From: Plantago ovata | Taxonomy: Eukaryota > Streptophyta > Magnoliopsida > Lamiales > Plantaginaceae | DNA length: 64,000 nt | Direction of reading: 5' to 3' | Assembly: GCA_028274465.1 (NCBI GenBank) | Contig: CM051457.1 | Coordinates: 14,931,097 to 14,995,096, forward strand | Shown here: positions 35,117 to 46,477 of the stretch, one piece after another | Layout of the letters: the number at the start of each line of letters is the position of its first letter | How positions within the stretch are numbered: the first letter of the stretch is position 1 | Position numbers and translations under genes: made by a program | Notes under the pieces: model-generated | Database searches by the model: none | Told to the model about the DNA's origin: nothing | The model's input: the letters and a program-made list of their open reading frames with translations, nothing else

Positions 35117-38100
35117 ATGGCTTTGGTTGGTGGTTTTGGCTCTGCCCCTGCAGCAGCAGCAGCAGCAGCTCTTTACTGCCTATCATTTCTATGGATCACC
35201 ACTGTGCTCACTACTCTCTGTCAAGGTTCTTTCTCTCTTCTTCATCTCTACCCCCCTCCCCTGTTTTTCTTGAGCTTCTTTGTTCTTAGATGGCCCAATC
35301 TCAAAAAAATCAGATTTTTTTTAGTTATGCTCTCTTTAAAGTTTTTTTTTTTTGTTTCGTTTCGTTTAATAACGTTTCGACGTTTCCAAAAAATTACTGG
35401 ATTTTCAGTTCTCGGTGAGAAGTCAAGAATTGCTATATAGGTTGTTTATTTCCTCCTTTACATGCAATCATAATGATGAGCTCTTGGACTACTATATTTG
35501 ACAATGGGGATCATCATCATCTTCTCACCACACTCATTTATTTTATTGCACACATTTCATCAATTTCAGTTCAAATTCATAACTCTGCATTTACTAAACA
35601 AAAACAAAGAAACCACATGTGCATTTCTTCATTTCCACACAAAAATTTAATTTCACAGAGACAAATAATCAAACAGCTGGTGAGCAACACTTACAATCTC
35701 ACAAAATGCAGGCGAATTCGATCACCCGGCGCAGTACCGGTACCCGTTCGTCAAACCGGCGAGCTCGTTCGGCCCTCCGCCGTCACCCGCCGCATCGGGG
35801 GCCCAGGGCTCACACATCTCGGCATACGACTACATAGTAGTCGGCGGTGGCACGGCGGGGTGTCCGCTGGCGGCGACGCTGTCGCAAAACTACACCGTAC
35901 TGTTACTGGAAAGAGGAGGAACGCCGTTCGCGAACGCAAACGTGTCGTTCATGGAGAACTTTCATTTGACACTGGCGGATCTGTCGAAGAAATCTGCGTC
36001 ACAGATGTTTGTATCAACCGATGGGGTTTTCAATTCCAGGGCTAGGGTTTTGGGCGGAGGGAGTAGCATCAATGCCGGATTTTACACCCGGGCAAGCACA
36101 AGGTACAACTCCACCTTCCCTCTTTACCGTTACCCGTTCAAATTTTAACTATTACTAATTCACGAATCATGCTATAAAAGTTTAATTTTCTAAATGCTAT
36201 AGTGTAAACTGTAACATTCGTACAAATGGGAGTTAACACTAATCCTAAATCTTAAATTTTAAACGTTAATAATTGAATGGGGTGATGGGATTAACTTAAA
36301 TGTCAGTGTATTACAAATTTGATAACGGTGTGAGTGTGACCAGTACTGAGACGCTTTGAAATTAAAACGAGCTAGGTCTCCCCATCAGATGGTCCAGGAG
36401 TATGGTGAACATGTGACAATTAAAAGCGTATAAAATTTCCCCCACTATTATTTCTGACTGAAAAATCCATGTTTTCATTTGGTACTAGTAGTAATATAAT
36501 AATAATATAATGAATAATCCATCAAATTTGTCATTCTCATTGGCTTTATTTTTGTGGTTAGTTAGGTAGAAAACAGAGTAACACATTAATGTACTGCTAC
36601 TATACAAAAGAAAGAGTACTGGAAATTCATAGATACATTTATAAGTTTCTAACCACTCATCTTTCTTATGCATTCATTCAATGCAAATCACTTTCTTTTC
36701 CCCGTTTTTTATCTTAATTTGTTTTACATCTATATCATGTGCTGCTATATTTTATAGCTGATGATATGGACCCTAACTCAAAATTCAACGAAAAAATGAC
36801 TCGATCTAGAATCTTGGACCCGAAACATTGATTTGAGACCCGATTCAAATTCATTTTGAATAAGAGGAGGAACTTATGACGGACCACTTTTGCAAACTTA
36901 ATTATGACTTATGAGGAGGAACTTGTACAAGTTCTGAGTTTTCATTCATGGCTTTTGTACTACCTACAACATAACTGTTTTGTACTTGATGATGGGATTT
37001 TGTGATTTGCAGCTATGTGAAGCGAGCAGGTTGGGATGCCAAACTGGTGAACGAGTCGTATCCTTGGGTCGAAAAGCAAATCGTTCATCGACCTGCTCTG
37101 ACTCCGTGGCAGGTTGCATTTAGAGATGGCCTCATCGAAGTTGGAATTTCACCTGACAACGGATTCACTTACGATCATTTGTACGGAACCAAAATCGGTG
37201 GAACCATCTTTGACAGGTTTGGCCGACGCCACAGTTCTGCTGAGCTTCTTGCCTCATCTAATATTAAGAACATCCAAGTACTAGTTCATGCTACAGTTCA
37301 GAAAATCGTGTTTGATACATCAGGTAGAGTAATTCTGAAACTGTCAAAGTCATGAAATGTATTAAAACTTGGAAAAACAATCTTTAATACGGAACTTTGA
37401 TCCATCACGATGACAGGGAAAACGCCCAGAGCAACAGGAGTCATTTTCAAGGATGAAAACGGTAAGGTACACAGAGCAGTTCTCTCAAAGAGGACAGGAA
37501 GCGAAGTCATTGTATCTTCAGGTGCGATAGGTAGCCCTCAAATGCTACTTCTCAGTGGCATTGGCCCCAAAAAAGACCTTGAGAAGTTGAACATTTCTGT
37601 CGTTCATGACAATGAGTTTGTTGGGAAAGGCATGTCCGATAACCCTCTGAATACCATATTTGTACCCTTAAATCAGCCTGTTAAGCAATCTTTGATACAA
37701 ACCGTCGGAATTACCAAGTTGGGTGTGTACCTTGAAGCTAGCAATGGGTATGGACAGTCTGCTGATAGCATTCATTGCGACCATGGAATCGCTTCAGCTG
37801 AGGTCAGTAGAAATCCATTATCTTGATACATTTGTTATATATGCTGTCAACATAAAGTTAAACAGTTTTCATGTTCGAGTAATTGGTTATTTACTTGCTA
37901 TTTCGGATAAATTAACAGATAGGTCAGCTATCAACAATTCCTCCGAAGCAAAGAACACATAAAGCAATTCATGAGTACCGCAGAAGGAAGCGTAACCTCC
38001 CACATGAAGTGTTCAATGGAGGTTTCATTCTAGAAAAGATAGCCAAGCCTCTGTCCAAAGGTGAAATTAGCTTGATCAACACGAATGTTGATGATAACCC

Positions 38101-38620
38101 TTCAATTACCTTCAATTACTTCAGCCATCCGGAGGACTTGGCGAAATGTGTAAATGGTATTCGTGTTGTGGAAAAGCTTTTGAAGTCAAAGCACTTCAGC
38201 AACTACACGAAATTGGGAGATGATGTGGTGGAGAAGCTGTTAAACATGAGCGTTGAAGCGAATGTCAATCTGATACCTAGGCATACCAATGACACACAGT
38301 CCCTCGAGCAGTTTTGCAAAGACACTGTCATTACAATCTGGCATTACCATGGAGGATGCCACGTTGGACAGGTGGTTAGCCCCGACTATAAGGTCCTTGG
38401 GGTTGAAAGGCTTCGTGTTGTTGATGGTTCTACTTTCGAGGTTTCTCCTGGAACTAATCCTCAAGCCACTGTCATGATGTTGGGCCGGTAAGAATTAGTG
38501 ACTTGCACAAACTAGTTTGTTTTAAGTACGTATCTGAAACTGAACCGTTACTGATGTGAATGCAGGTACGTTGGCGTGAAGATATTGAGGGAGAGATTAG
38601 GCAAAGGTGCTGGAGTTTGA
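35117..38620 (+). CDS. HTH: HOTHEAD, GMC-type FAD oxidoreductase
   Basis: Complete gene, 6 exons, 606 aa: 35117-35225, 35712-36102, 37013-37323, 37417-37802, 37919-38487, 38566-38620; phases agree. The start is the first in-frame ATG. The N-terminus is a hydrophobic signal segment (LYCLSFLWITTVLTTLC, about 19-35) preceded by a seven-alanine run from a GCA repeat. The FAD Rossmann motif is YDYIVVGGGTAGCPLAATLS (75-94) with acidic E103. RVLGGGSSINAGFYTR and GSEVIVSSGAIGSPQMLLLS are the two GMC signatures. Catalytic HYHGGC is at 541-546 and NPQATVMMLGR at 579-589. The end, VGVKILRERLG, matches the Arabidopsis protein (594 aa). Known HOTHEAD oxidises long-chain omega-hydroxy fatty acids to dicarboxylic acids for cutin; loss causes organ fusion. 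Exon 2 is strikingly GC-rich against its surroundings. Expected location: secretory pathway or apoplast. Confidence 0.97.
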
Positions 38621-39824
38621 AGAATTATGAAGTAGAAGAGGTTGATTAATTCAGTCTGTGTGTTGATGTAGGAAAAGTAGCAGGTGTTTACTGTTTATCC
38701 CATCTTTTTAGGTAGCAATTCTATGTAGAGAATTACTGAGAGTTGAGGTTGCAGTTTGTTGTGGAAGTGAAGAAACCAAAACCATTATATTTATTTGGTT
38801 GTATTTATTGGTGGTATCAATTTCTTGATACCGTTTAACTTGTGATCCTTTTCTGGTTCATTGAACTTTGATCTGTGTCGGCTAGCAGATTTACCTGTGC
38901 TAGTATAAATATGTTTGCACCTCTTCGATTCATTTCAGTTGATGCTACAATTGGCACAAGGTCCGAATTCTATTTTGGATCGGGTAAGAATTAACAAGGC
39001 TGAGCAACACAAGATTGAAGCCAAAAAGCCCCAGAACGCACATCATTTACAGTCAAATCCCGAACCCATGAGATAAGAGTTACTTGCTGAAATTCATCCA
39101 TACTGTAGCAATATTTGTTTCATCCATGTTTTCCGTTGTTTCTGCCTGGACCTGGAGGTGTTGCATACCAAAATTTCTTATAGGTGGATGAAATTGGAAG
39201 TTGGTCGCAGAGGCAATGGAGGATCGCCGCAGACTGCTTTGTCACAAGCGGAGATATGATACCATACCAAGCAGCCCCCAGTGGTGTGAATTGTGATTGA
39301 TGCCTATTTCAGCTCCAATAACTCTAACGATTCTTGGACTAGCTATCGCATCCATTGCTTCTTCAGTCTCATCATGTCCAGAGCCGTTGTTGAATTAAGA
39401 GAAGCAGAGTTCTCTGACCTTGCTGTTTATTTGATTTTAGCAGTGGTAGTATAAATTTACATTGCTTTTTGTTTGATGATCAGTTTTTCCTGCTATGTTT
39501 GATTCTATCATAATTTAGTGCAATCAATCGTGTGACTTTACTACCATACTACGTCTCACAATATTCCTGGAAAATTTCTGTCATGGACTAGACATGTTTC
39601 CCCTAACAAATGACTCCATGGGAGTGATATTGCAACAAAACAAAGAAAGGTTATGTTTTCATCTTTTCCCTGTAATGGTTCGGGGGACCTCTATTATTCT
39701 GACAATATGAATTGACAGTTTTTATGTGTAAAAATAATAATTATAATAATAAAAAAAAACAGTGAGGGGTATTGGGTTCTGTAAGGTATGATCATCATTA
39801 ATCGCATAATGAGGTTATTTAGAA
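38621..39824. other. HOTHEAD 3' region and intergenic DNA
   Basis: 38621-38900 is likely 3' untranslated sequence. 38950-39420 is somewhat less AT-rich and may be transcribed, but no protein family could be recognised. Confidence 0.35.
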
Positions 39825-40710
39825 CTATAGCCCGGTTTATAAGCGTAATCTTTGTTTTATTAAATAATATATTGAAATAAATGGAGTGAATATATAATTT
39901 TCACATAATGACTTCAAACGTAATAAAAAAATAACTAATTGAGTAATTAAACTTAATATAAATGGTGTGCTATAAATGTATATAATTTTTGTAGTTATGC
40001 AATTAATAGTTTTGAATTGAACTATATTAGACATAAAAAAGTATTCTTCCGAATAGTTAAGAACCATCGGATACATCTCTAAACTTTGGAAACATTCAAC
40101 TTCAAAATCTGCAATTCCTCTTTTTCGCATGTTAATTGGTATTTTTCATCAGTTGAATATATTGTCAAGTGCTTCATATAAACATTCTAGTTTCATAATA
40201 TGATGTTTTTAGTTATTTTTATCGTATGATTTAAGAATAATTTAAGGTCAAAATGATCATCGAAAAAGTCAACAAAATCAAGTGTTACATTTATTATTGG
40301 ACGGAGGAAGTATGTCTTTTTTTTATAAGAACATATCATGGTTATATTTTAAAATTAAGTATAATACGTCATACAACTTTATGTTAAAAAATAAAAATTT
40401 AAGAAAATAATAAATAAAAAAGAAAAAAATTATGTCAATAAGATTCGAACCCAACACCTTCAACTAAAATAATGATACAAATAATAGAGAAAAATCACGT
40501 CAACAAGATTCGAACCAAACATCTTTAATAGAAATAATAATAAAAATAATGGAGAAAAATCACGCCAACAGGATTCGAACCCTACATCTTTTAATTAACT
40601 AATGACACATGTACGCACCAGATTAAAATTGAATAAGCAAGATCAACGGATTAAAATTGATTGGTAGGTCAATCAATTGATTGAATCAATAGGCTTATTA
40701 TATTACTTTA
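39825..40710 (-). mobile_element. Helitron-like element, copy 4 (inverted)
   Basis: Reverse-complement copy of the same ~0.9 kb family: the 5' end (AATATAATAAGCC) is near 40690-40710, the B-box-like phrases at 40435-40585 and the MITE-derived half near 40205-40315. The 3' end, at the left, reads GATTACGCTTATAAACCGGG and CTATAG, so the terminal hairpin has changed or been lost. Confidence 0.6.
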
Positions 40711-40734
40711 ATTACAATTTTGGTTACAATCGAC

Positions 40735-40975
40735 ATGCCGATTCATACCTTCTACTAGCTTTTAAGCTAGACGGAGGGGATCAAAATTGAGCTCCATCCA
40801 TTAAGTCATTATAAGGTGTAAAATCGATTTTTTATGGAGATCCATTATGTTCCATCCGGGTTGTAAAGAGGTTTTGAAGTTGTATTATTATTTTTTAGGT
40901 TGTGTATACATTCTCTCTTTGTACTCTTTATTGATATATTGAATAATTTTTTTTGACGGTAAAAAAATTGAATAA
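40735..40975 (+). mobile_element. Probable LINE 3' end
   Basis: Ends TTTGTACTCTTTATTGATAT then TGAATAATTTTTTTTGACGG and a short A run, the tail layout of plant L1-type LINEs. No ORF2 sequence is left, so this would be a short 5'-truncated copy. Pattern-based call. Confidence 0.45.
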
Positions 40976-41397
40976 TAATAAATACATTGTGCGATATAAA
41001 TTGCTAGCTGAGTTGTGTACACTTTTATCGTCCTAAAAAATAGAGGTTGGAATTCATCATATTTTCGATCTATATCGACTAATTAATTTCGTTAGATGTG
41101 GATCATATTTTCAGTTGGATCATCAATATCTATAGTTTGACAGTTTGACTAAAAATGCCTACTCTGCTATGATGCAACAGCTGTGAAAAATGTTTTTTAA
41201 ATTAGCCTTCATTTAGATTATTTCTTTCTATGTGCTTTATTATTTGCATTGCAATTGATAGTATAGTTATTTGGCTTAGAATTCTAAAAAATAAATCCTA
41301 TGGAAAATTAATGGTCGGTGTTTGGTATGGGAATTTGGGAAATTTCCCATCTCAATTGGGATTTTTTCCAAAATATCCCGATCTCATTTTTTTCTTC

Positions 41398-41852
41398 TGA
41401 AATGGTTAAAATTTATTTTTTATTAATTAAATAAAGAGTATAAGTGATGCACGGAAACAATTACAAAGACAAGTTTGATTAACAACTTTACCACACTTAA
41501 CCTAGATACAATACCAACACCTTCACCAACCTAAACACCAGTTGTCACAACCAAAACCAAAGCCAAAACCAAAGAAACACGTGAAAAGCACCCTCCGGAA
41601 GACGCAGCCTAGAGATCTATACCAAAACCATCACTGATCAATACCTAATAAATGTCACTAGGCTCACCACCATAACCGCCAACACATCATCTTCCCTCAA
41701 CGTATTTCCCCCCGTCTTGTTAACCCTCACAAATCCACCATAGCCAACTTCTGCTTCGGTATCTCAAGCTCTCCAGTTTTCTTCCAATCCCTCAGTACTG
41801 ACCCTCCTTATTGCTATTGCTCATCCGCTGCCCAGAAACCAACATTTCCTTG

Positions 41853-41895
<43 letters not shown>
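41398..41895 (-). mobile_element. Probable LINE 3' segment on the minus strand, next to a 43-base A run
   Basis: Read on the minus strand, 41850-41400 ends CTTTGTAATTGTTTCC..ACTCTTTATTTAATTAATAA then AAAATAAATTTTAACCATTT, as in LINE 3' untranslated tails. At its other side is an uninterrupted run of 43 A (41853-41895) on the plus strand, which may be an internal T tract of the element or the tail of a second insertion. No intact ORF2. Confidence 0.4.
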
Positions 41896-41896
<1 letters not shown>

Positions 41897-43090
41897 ACCT
41901 TTTTGTCTCCCAAACCATTATGCGACCCGACAAAACCGCTTGAATTTGTATCAGATAGGGAAAAGTATACAACTGAGCGTCCTGAGAAAAAAACATAGAG
42001 AAGATCCACCATGAAAAACCTAAACCTCGATGAATTCAAGCTCGTACCGTAACCAATATCCCAAATCGACGGAAGCCGATAACCTTGACGCCTCCAACTT
42101 GTATCACAATCCCGTTTGGACATTTCTCCAACTCCCGTATATAAATTTTGGGATGGTATTGAGATTGATTTTGTATTCTGCATGAAATTGGGATTAATTT
42201 TGTATTTTAAATGAAACTTGGGCTCCCGAATGATACATACACATACGTACATACATACATACATTACCAAAAAAAAATGAAAAAAACAATAATACATACA
42301 TACAGTCATACATGGTATGTACATATGATACTACTAATTTATATATATACTTCATCGTATGGAAAATATTTGTTTCCTTTTAATTAAAATTACTTCCTAA
42401 TACTTGGTTTATTATTACTTATTGATTATGAAAAATATTTTGAATTTTTATATGGATGATAGCAAGATGTTTGAAACTATTTATCGTGTATAGAAGGACA
42501 TTATTTTTTTGTTTTTACAAAAATTAAAATAAATAAAAGGGGATCCTGAATTCCCGTCCGAATCCGAAAAATCCCTACATTATTTAGGGCGGGATTGGGA
42601 ACTTAAAATATCATCCCGATCCCAAAATTTCCGAACTTGAAATCTCAAAATTCCGTATTTCCTCCCCCCCCCCCCCCTAATAAAAATAGATCGTGCTATG
42701 TCATTAACAAAATATATAGATGTTATTTTTTATTAGTATAGTGTATTTTTTATTTATAAAAGACATCTAAGTTATTAAGTATATACCCTATATTTTCTTT
42801 CTTCAATGTATCTGTCTTTATATGACAAAATGAATTTTGAAGTTAAATTCTTCTACACATTAAAATGTTTTAATCAAACACCTAACACATAAATAAAATT
42901 ATCATCACAGTCACGTTAGCGTGGTACTCCAATTCTAGTCTTTACCTGGGAACAATTTTATCGTCGTTGATCAACGTCGATTTCTGATGGTATCTTTCGA
43001 TGGAAAATGAACACACAAATACTTTTTTTTTTTTAAATAGCAAATAGACACGCGGTCAATATCAATATTAGGGTTATCAGAATCAAATTG
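41896..43090. other. Intergenic DNA
   Basis: No gene supported. A minus-strand frame through 41821-42324 runs across the 43-base tract and is discounted. CATA repeats (42240-42310) and a run of C at 42664-42677 are present. Confidence 0.4.
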
Positions 43091-43880
<790 letters not shown>

Positions 43881-44228
43881 TCTTGGCGTGGTATAAAAAA
43901 CCAGACTGTCCTATTACATAGGAAAGTTCTAAGTTACTATGTCCTTACTATTTGAGTAGTCAACATGATTGTTTTTTTAAGAAACATAAACTATTTTATT
44001 TGAAACATAAGATCCATTTGAAACAATACCTTCAATTAAATTTATACAGAACATGGATAACTTTCTACTTCTTCCGTTCCATGCATAATAAGCTTCTTAA
44101 GTAGTTACTTTATCTCAAATTAAGAGATAATAAAGTTAAAACATCTTATATTAAAAAATGAAAGTAGTAAATATTAGTTTATGTGGGGTATTATATTGAC
44201 ACAGTTTTAAATGTGTGATAAAGTATGA
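43881..44228. other. Intergenic DNA with a MITE-like left half
   Basis: 44080-44200 starts CTTCCGTTCCATGCATAATA then AGCTTCTTAAG and contains GTGGGGTATTATATTGA, resembling the left part of the MITE-like sequence at 14890. The hAT element at 44237 may have inserted into it: AATAAAGAATTAGTGAGTGG, seen after the hAT element (about 45070), also has a match near 15035-15095. Confidence 0.35.
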
Positions 44229-45037
44229 GATAGAATCTATGTTTTGAATCTCGTCTCGGAGGTCATCTTGGACGACCTCCTGAGAAGGGTCAACCCGGGT
44301 CATCTCGGAGGGTTGACTCGGATGACGTCATAAATAAATAAAATTATATAATTATTTTTAACTTTTAAATAATACAATATATTATGTATAAACATTATTC
44401 GACAACATTTTCTTGATAAAAAAAACTCAAAGTATAAGTATTATGAAAATAAATTTTTTATGATAATTTATACATTAAAATTTAGTACTACTACTGGATT
44501 AGGAGAGTCGTAGAGGTAGAGGGTAATAATTCCAAATAATGACCAAGTACTACCCACGTGACACTCCACTTCACAATCAATCACAAAGCACCAAACTTCC
44601 AAACCCTACTGAACTCATTATCTTTCTTCTCTGTCTCCGCCCCCATTCTATCTCTAGCCGAAAACCAGAAACTCCAATATCTTTTAGCCCTCTCCAACGC
44701 CCACCACCATACACCTCCACCCACCACCACGGTTAGAGATATTCAATTGCAAACAACATGTCTTTCCCCACACAAATTAGCAAACAGAGAAGCTTAATAT
44801 AAGAAGAACAGTCACAACTCCAATGGAAAAGTAGAAGAACTACACAAAGGAAAATTCCGAAAATAAGTTGAAAACAGCGATTGTGGTGTTAGGTTTTCAA
44901 TCGATTTTGTTGGATTTCTCCCTGTTTTTCCTTTTTTTAATCATATTCCGATATTGGAACGATTTTTGCCTTCCTTATGGCTCCGAAATCCAGTATACCC
45001 GGGTCGACCCACCGGGTTTCAAAACACAGGATAGAAT
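44229..45037. mobile_element. Non-autonomous hAT element (793 bp) with 8-bp target-site duplication and gene-like insert
   Basis: Element 44237-45029 starts CTATGTTTTGAATCTCG and ends CGGGTTTCAAAACACAG, flanked by perfect GATAGAAT at 44229-44236 and 45030-45037. Subterminal GC-rich repeats (GGGTCGACCC, CGGGTCATCTCGGAGG) are typical of hAT elements. The terminal sequence is shared with the 173-bp MITE at 11462. No transposase. The middle (44539-44797) is C-rich, holds CACGTG and overlapping frames (for example LLNSLSFFSVSAPILSLAEN) with a plastid-transit-like composition, unlike the rest. Confidence 0.85.
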
Positions 45038-45731
45038 GTATAAATTGATGCTAAAGTAGAAAATATAAATAATAAAGAATTAGTGAGTGGGGTTCTTCCG
45101 ACGGTGTAGGATCATGACTTTTATCTGTGACTATCTCCATCCGTTCAGACCCTTCAGATCCTTCAGACTCTGCCACATCAACAATCAAATTATTTTATTA
45201 GCCACCAGACTCTACCATACTCTGCACTCCATCTGTTCAAACCTATCAGACTCACATTTTCTTTTCATTTCTTATTTTCTTTTAAACTACATTTGTATTT
45301 CCCATTTCTTTTTAAACTACATCATTTCTTATACTTCATATTATTATAAATGTTGCTAATTAATTAATTAATTAAATATCAATATAAATCTAAAAATTAC
45401 AATGATTGATAATAAAACAAAGTAATATTTTAGAATGAAAATTTCAATACTTAATTTAAAAACACTACAATAACTGACATTAAATTAAAATACTTGAAAT
45501 TAAAGATTACAAATAAAATGATTCATCAATACTACAAAGAATATTTTTTTAGGGAATTGAAGACATAAAAGAAAAACTACAAAGAAAATAATGAGGGGAT
45601 TAAAGATTTAAAAAAAAATTAAAGGAAAGGAAAAGGAAAAGGAAAGAAGAAAAAAAGAAAGAAAAAAAAAATCGTAAAAAGACACTTTCAGACCCAACAA
45701 GACCGCGTTGCATAAGATAGTTACGTCTGAA
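45038..45731. other. Intergenic DNA
   Basis: AT-rich; no gene seen. 45120-45250 repeats CAGACCCTTCAGA / CAGACTCT phrases; 45600-45672 is a purine-rich AAAGGAAAGGAAAAGG stretch. Confidence 0.35.
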
Positions 45732-46276
45732 GTGTTGTTTAACGAGCCGAACCGAGCCGAGTATTGCTGAGGCTCGACTCGTTAACGAAGCGAGCCTGAA
45801 ATCAGGCTCGAGCTCGTTAACAAACGAGCCGAGCCGGCTCGTTTAACCAAGCGAGATTAATTTCAGGCTCAAGTTCGGTTCATTTGGCTCGAGCTCGGCT
45901 CGTTTGGCTCGGTTCGTTAAAATACCTTGAAAAATATGTTAAAATATTGAATAAAATATAATCAAATTCAAGATTATGCATTGCAATCAACTCTCAAATG
46001 ATGAAATCATTAAAGTTGAACAAAATGCAAATATAAGCAATTCAAGCCAATAATCTGAAATTTAAATCATAAATTATAATATTAATACTACTCATAGTCT
46101 ACATGATATCGAGCCTAAACGAGCCTTACCGAGTACTCGCGAGCCGAGCTCGGCTCATTAGTGGAACGAGCCTAAATTTAGGCTCGAGCTCGGCTCGATA
46201 ACCTTATCGAGCCGAGCCGAGCCTTAACGAGCCGAGTACTCGATAAGGCTCGGTTCGCGTAACAGCACGGTCTGAT
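45724..46276. mobile_element. hAT-like element rich in GGCTCG/CGAGCC repeats
   Basis: Body about 45732-46268 (537 bp). Ends are inverted: GTGTTGTTTAACGAGCCGAA and, at the right, TTCGCGTAACAGCAC. Dozens of GGCTCGAGCTCGGCTCG-type motifs on both strands crowd the two ends, while the middle (45930-46105) is AT-rich. The flanks read CGTCTGAA and GGTCTGAT, an 8-bp duplication with 6 of 8 matching. Dense subterminal repeats and 8-bp duplication point to hAT. No coding capacity. Confidence 0.65.
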
Positions 46277-46477
46277 GGTCTTTAAGACCCATCATCAGAC
46301 GCACAACCAAACCAGCGTTGGAGCTGGTCTAGAACTTACGCATTCCATATCAGCATTTACCCAAATTCAATGTTGTTTACACTTTACACAAAATTGGGTC
46401 TTGAACTATACAGACAACGGAAGAGCCTGTTCCTATTACATAGTTGTACTCATAAATGGGTTGAGATAGAATGATTA

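Noticed and set aside
35473-36045. 190-codon plus-strand frame with Arg-rich end
   Set aside because: Wrong frame of HOTHEAD exon 2; the correct frame gives the FAD-binding motif and intact splice sites.
41821-42324. 167-codon minus-strand frame
   Set aside because: Half of it is poly-Phe from the 43-base homopolymer and the remainder lacks any domain.
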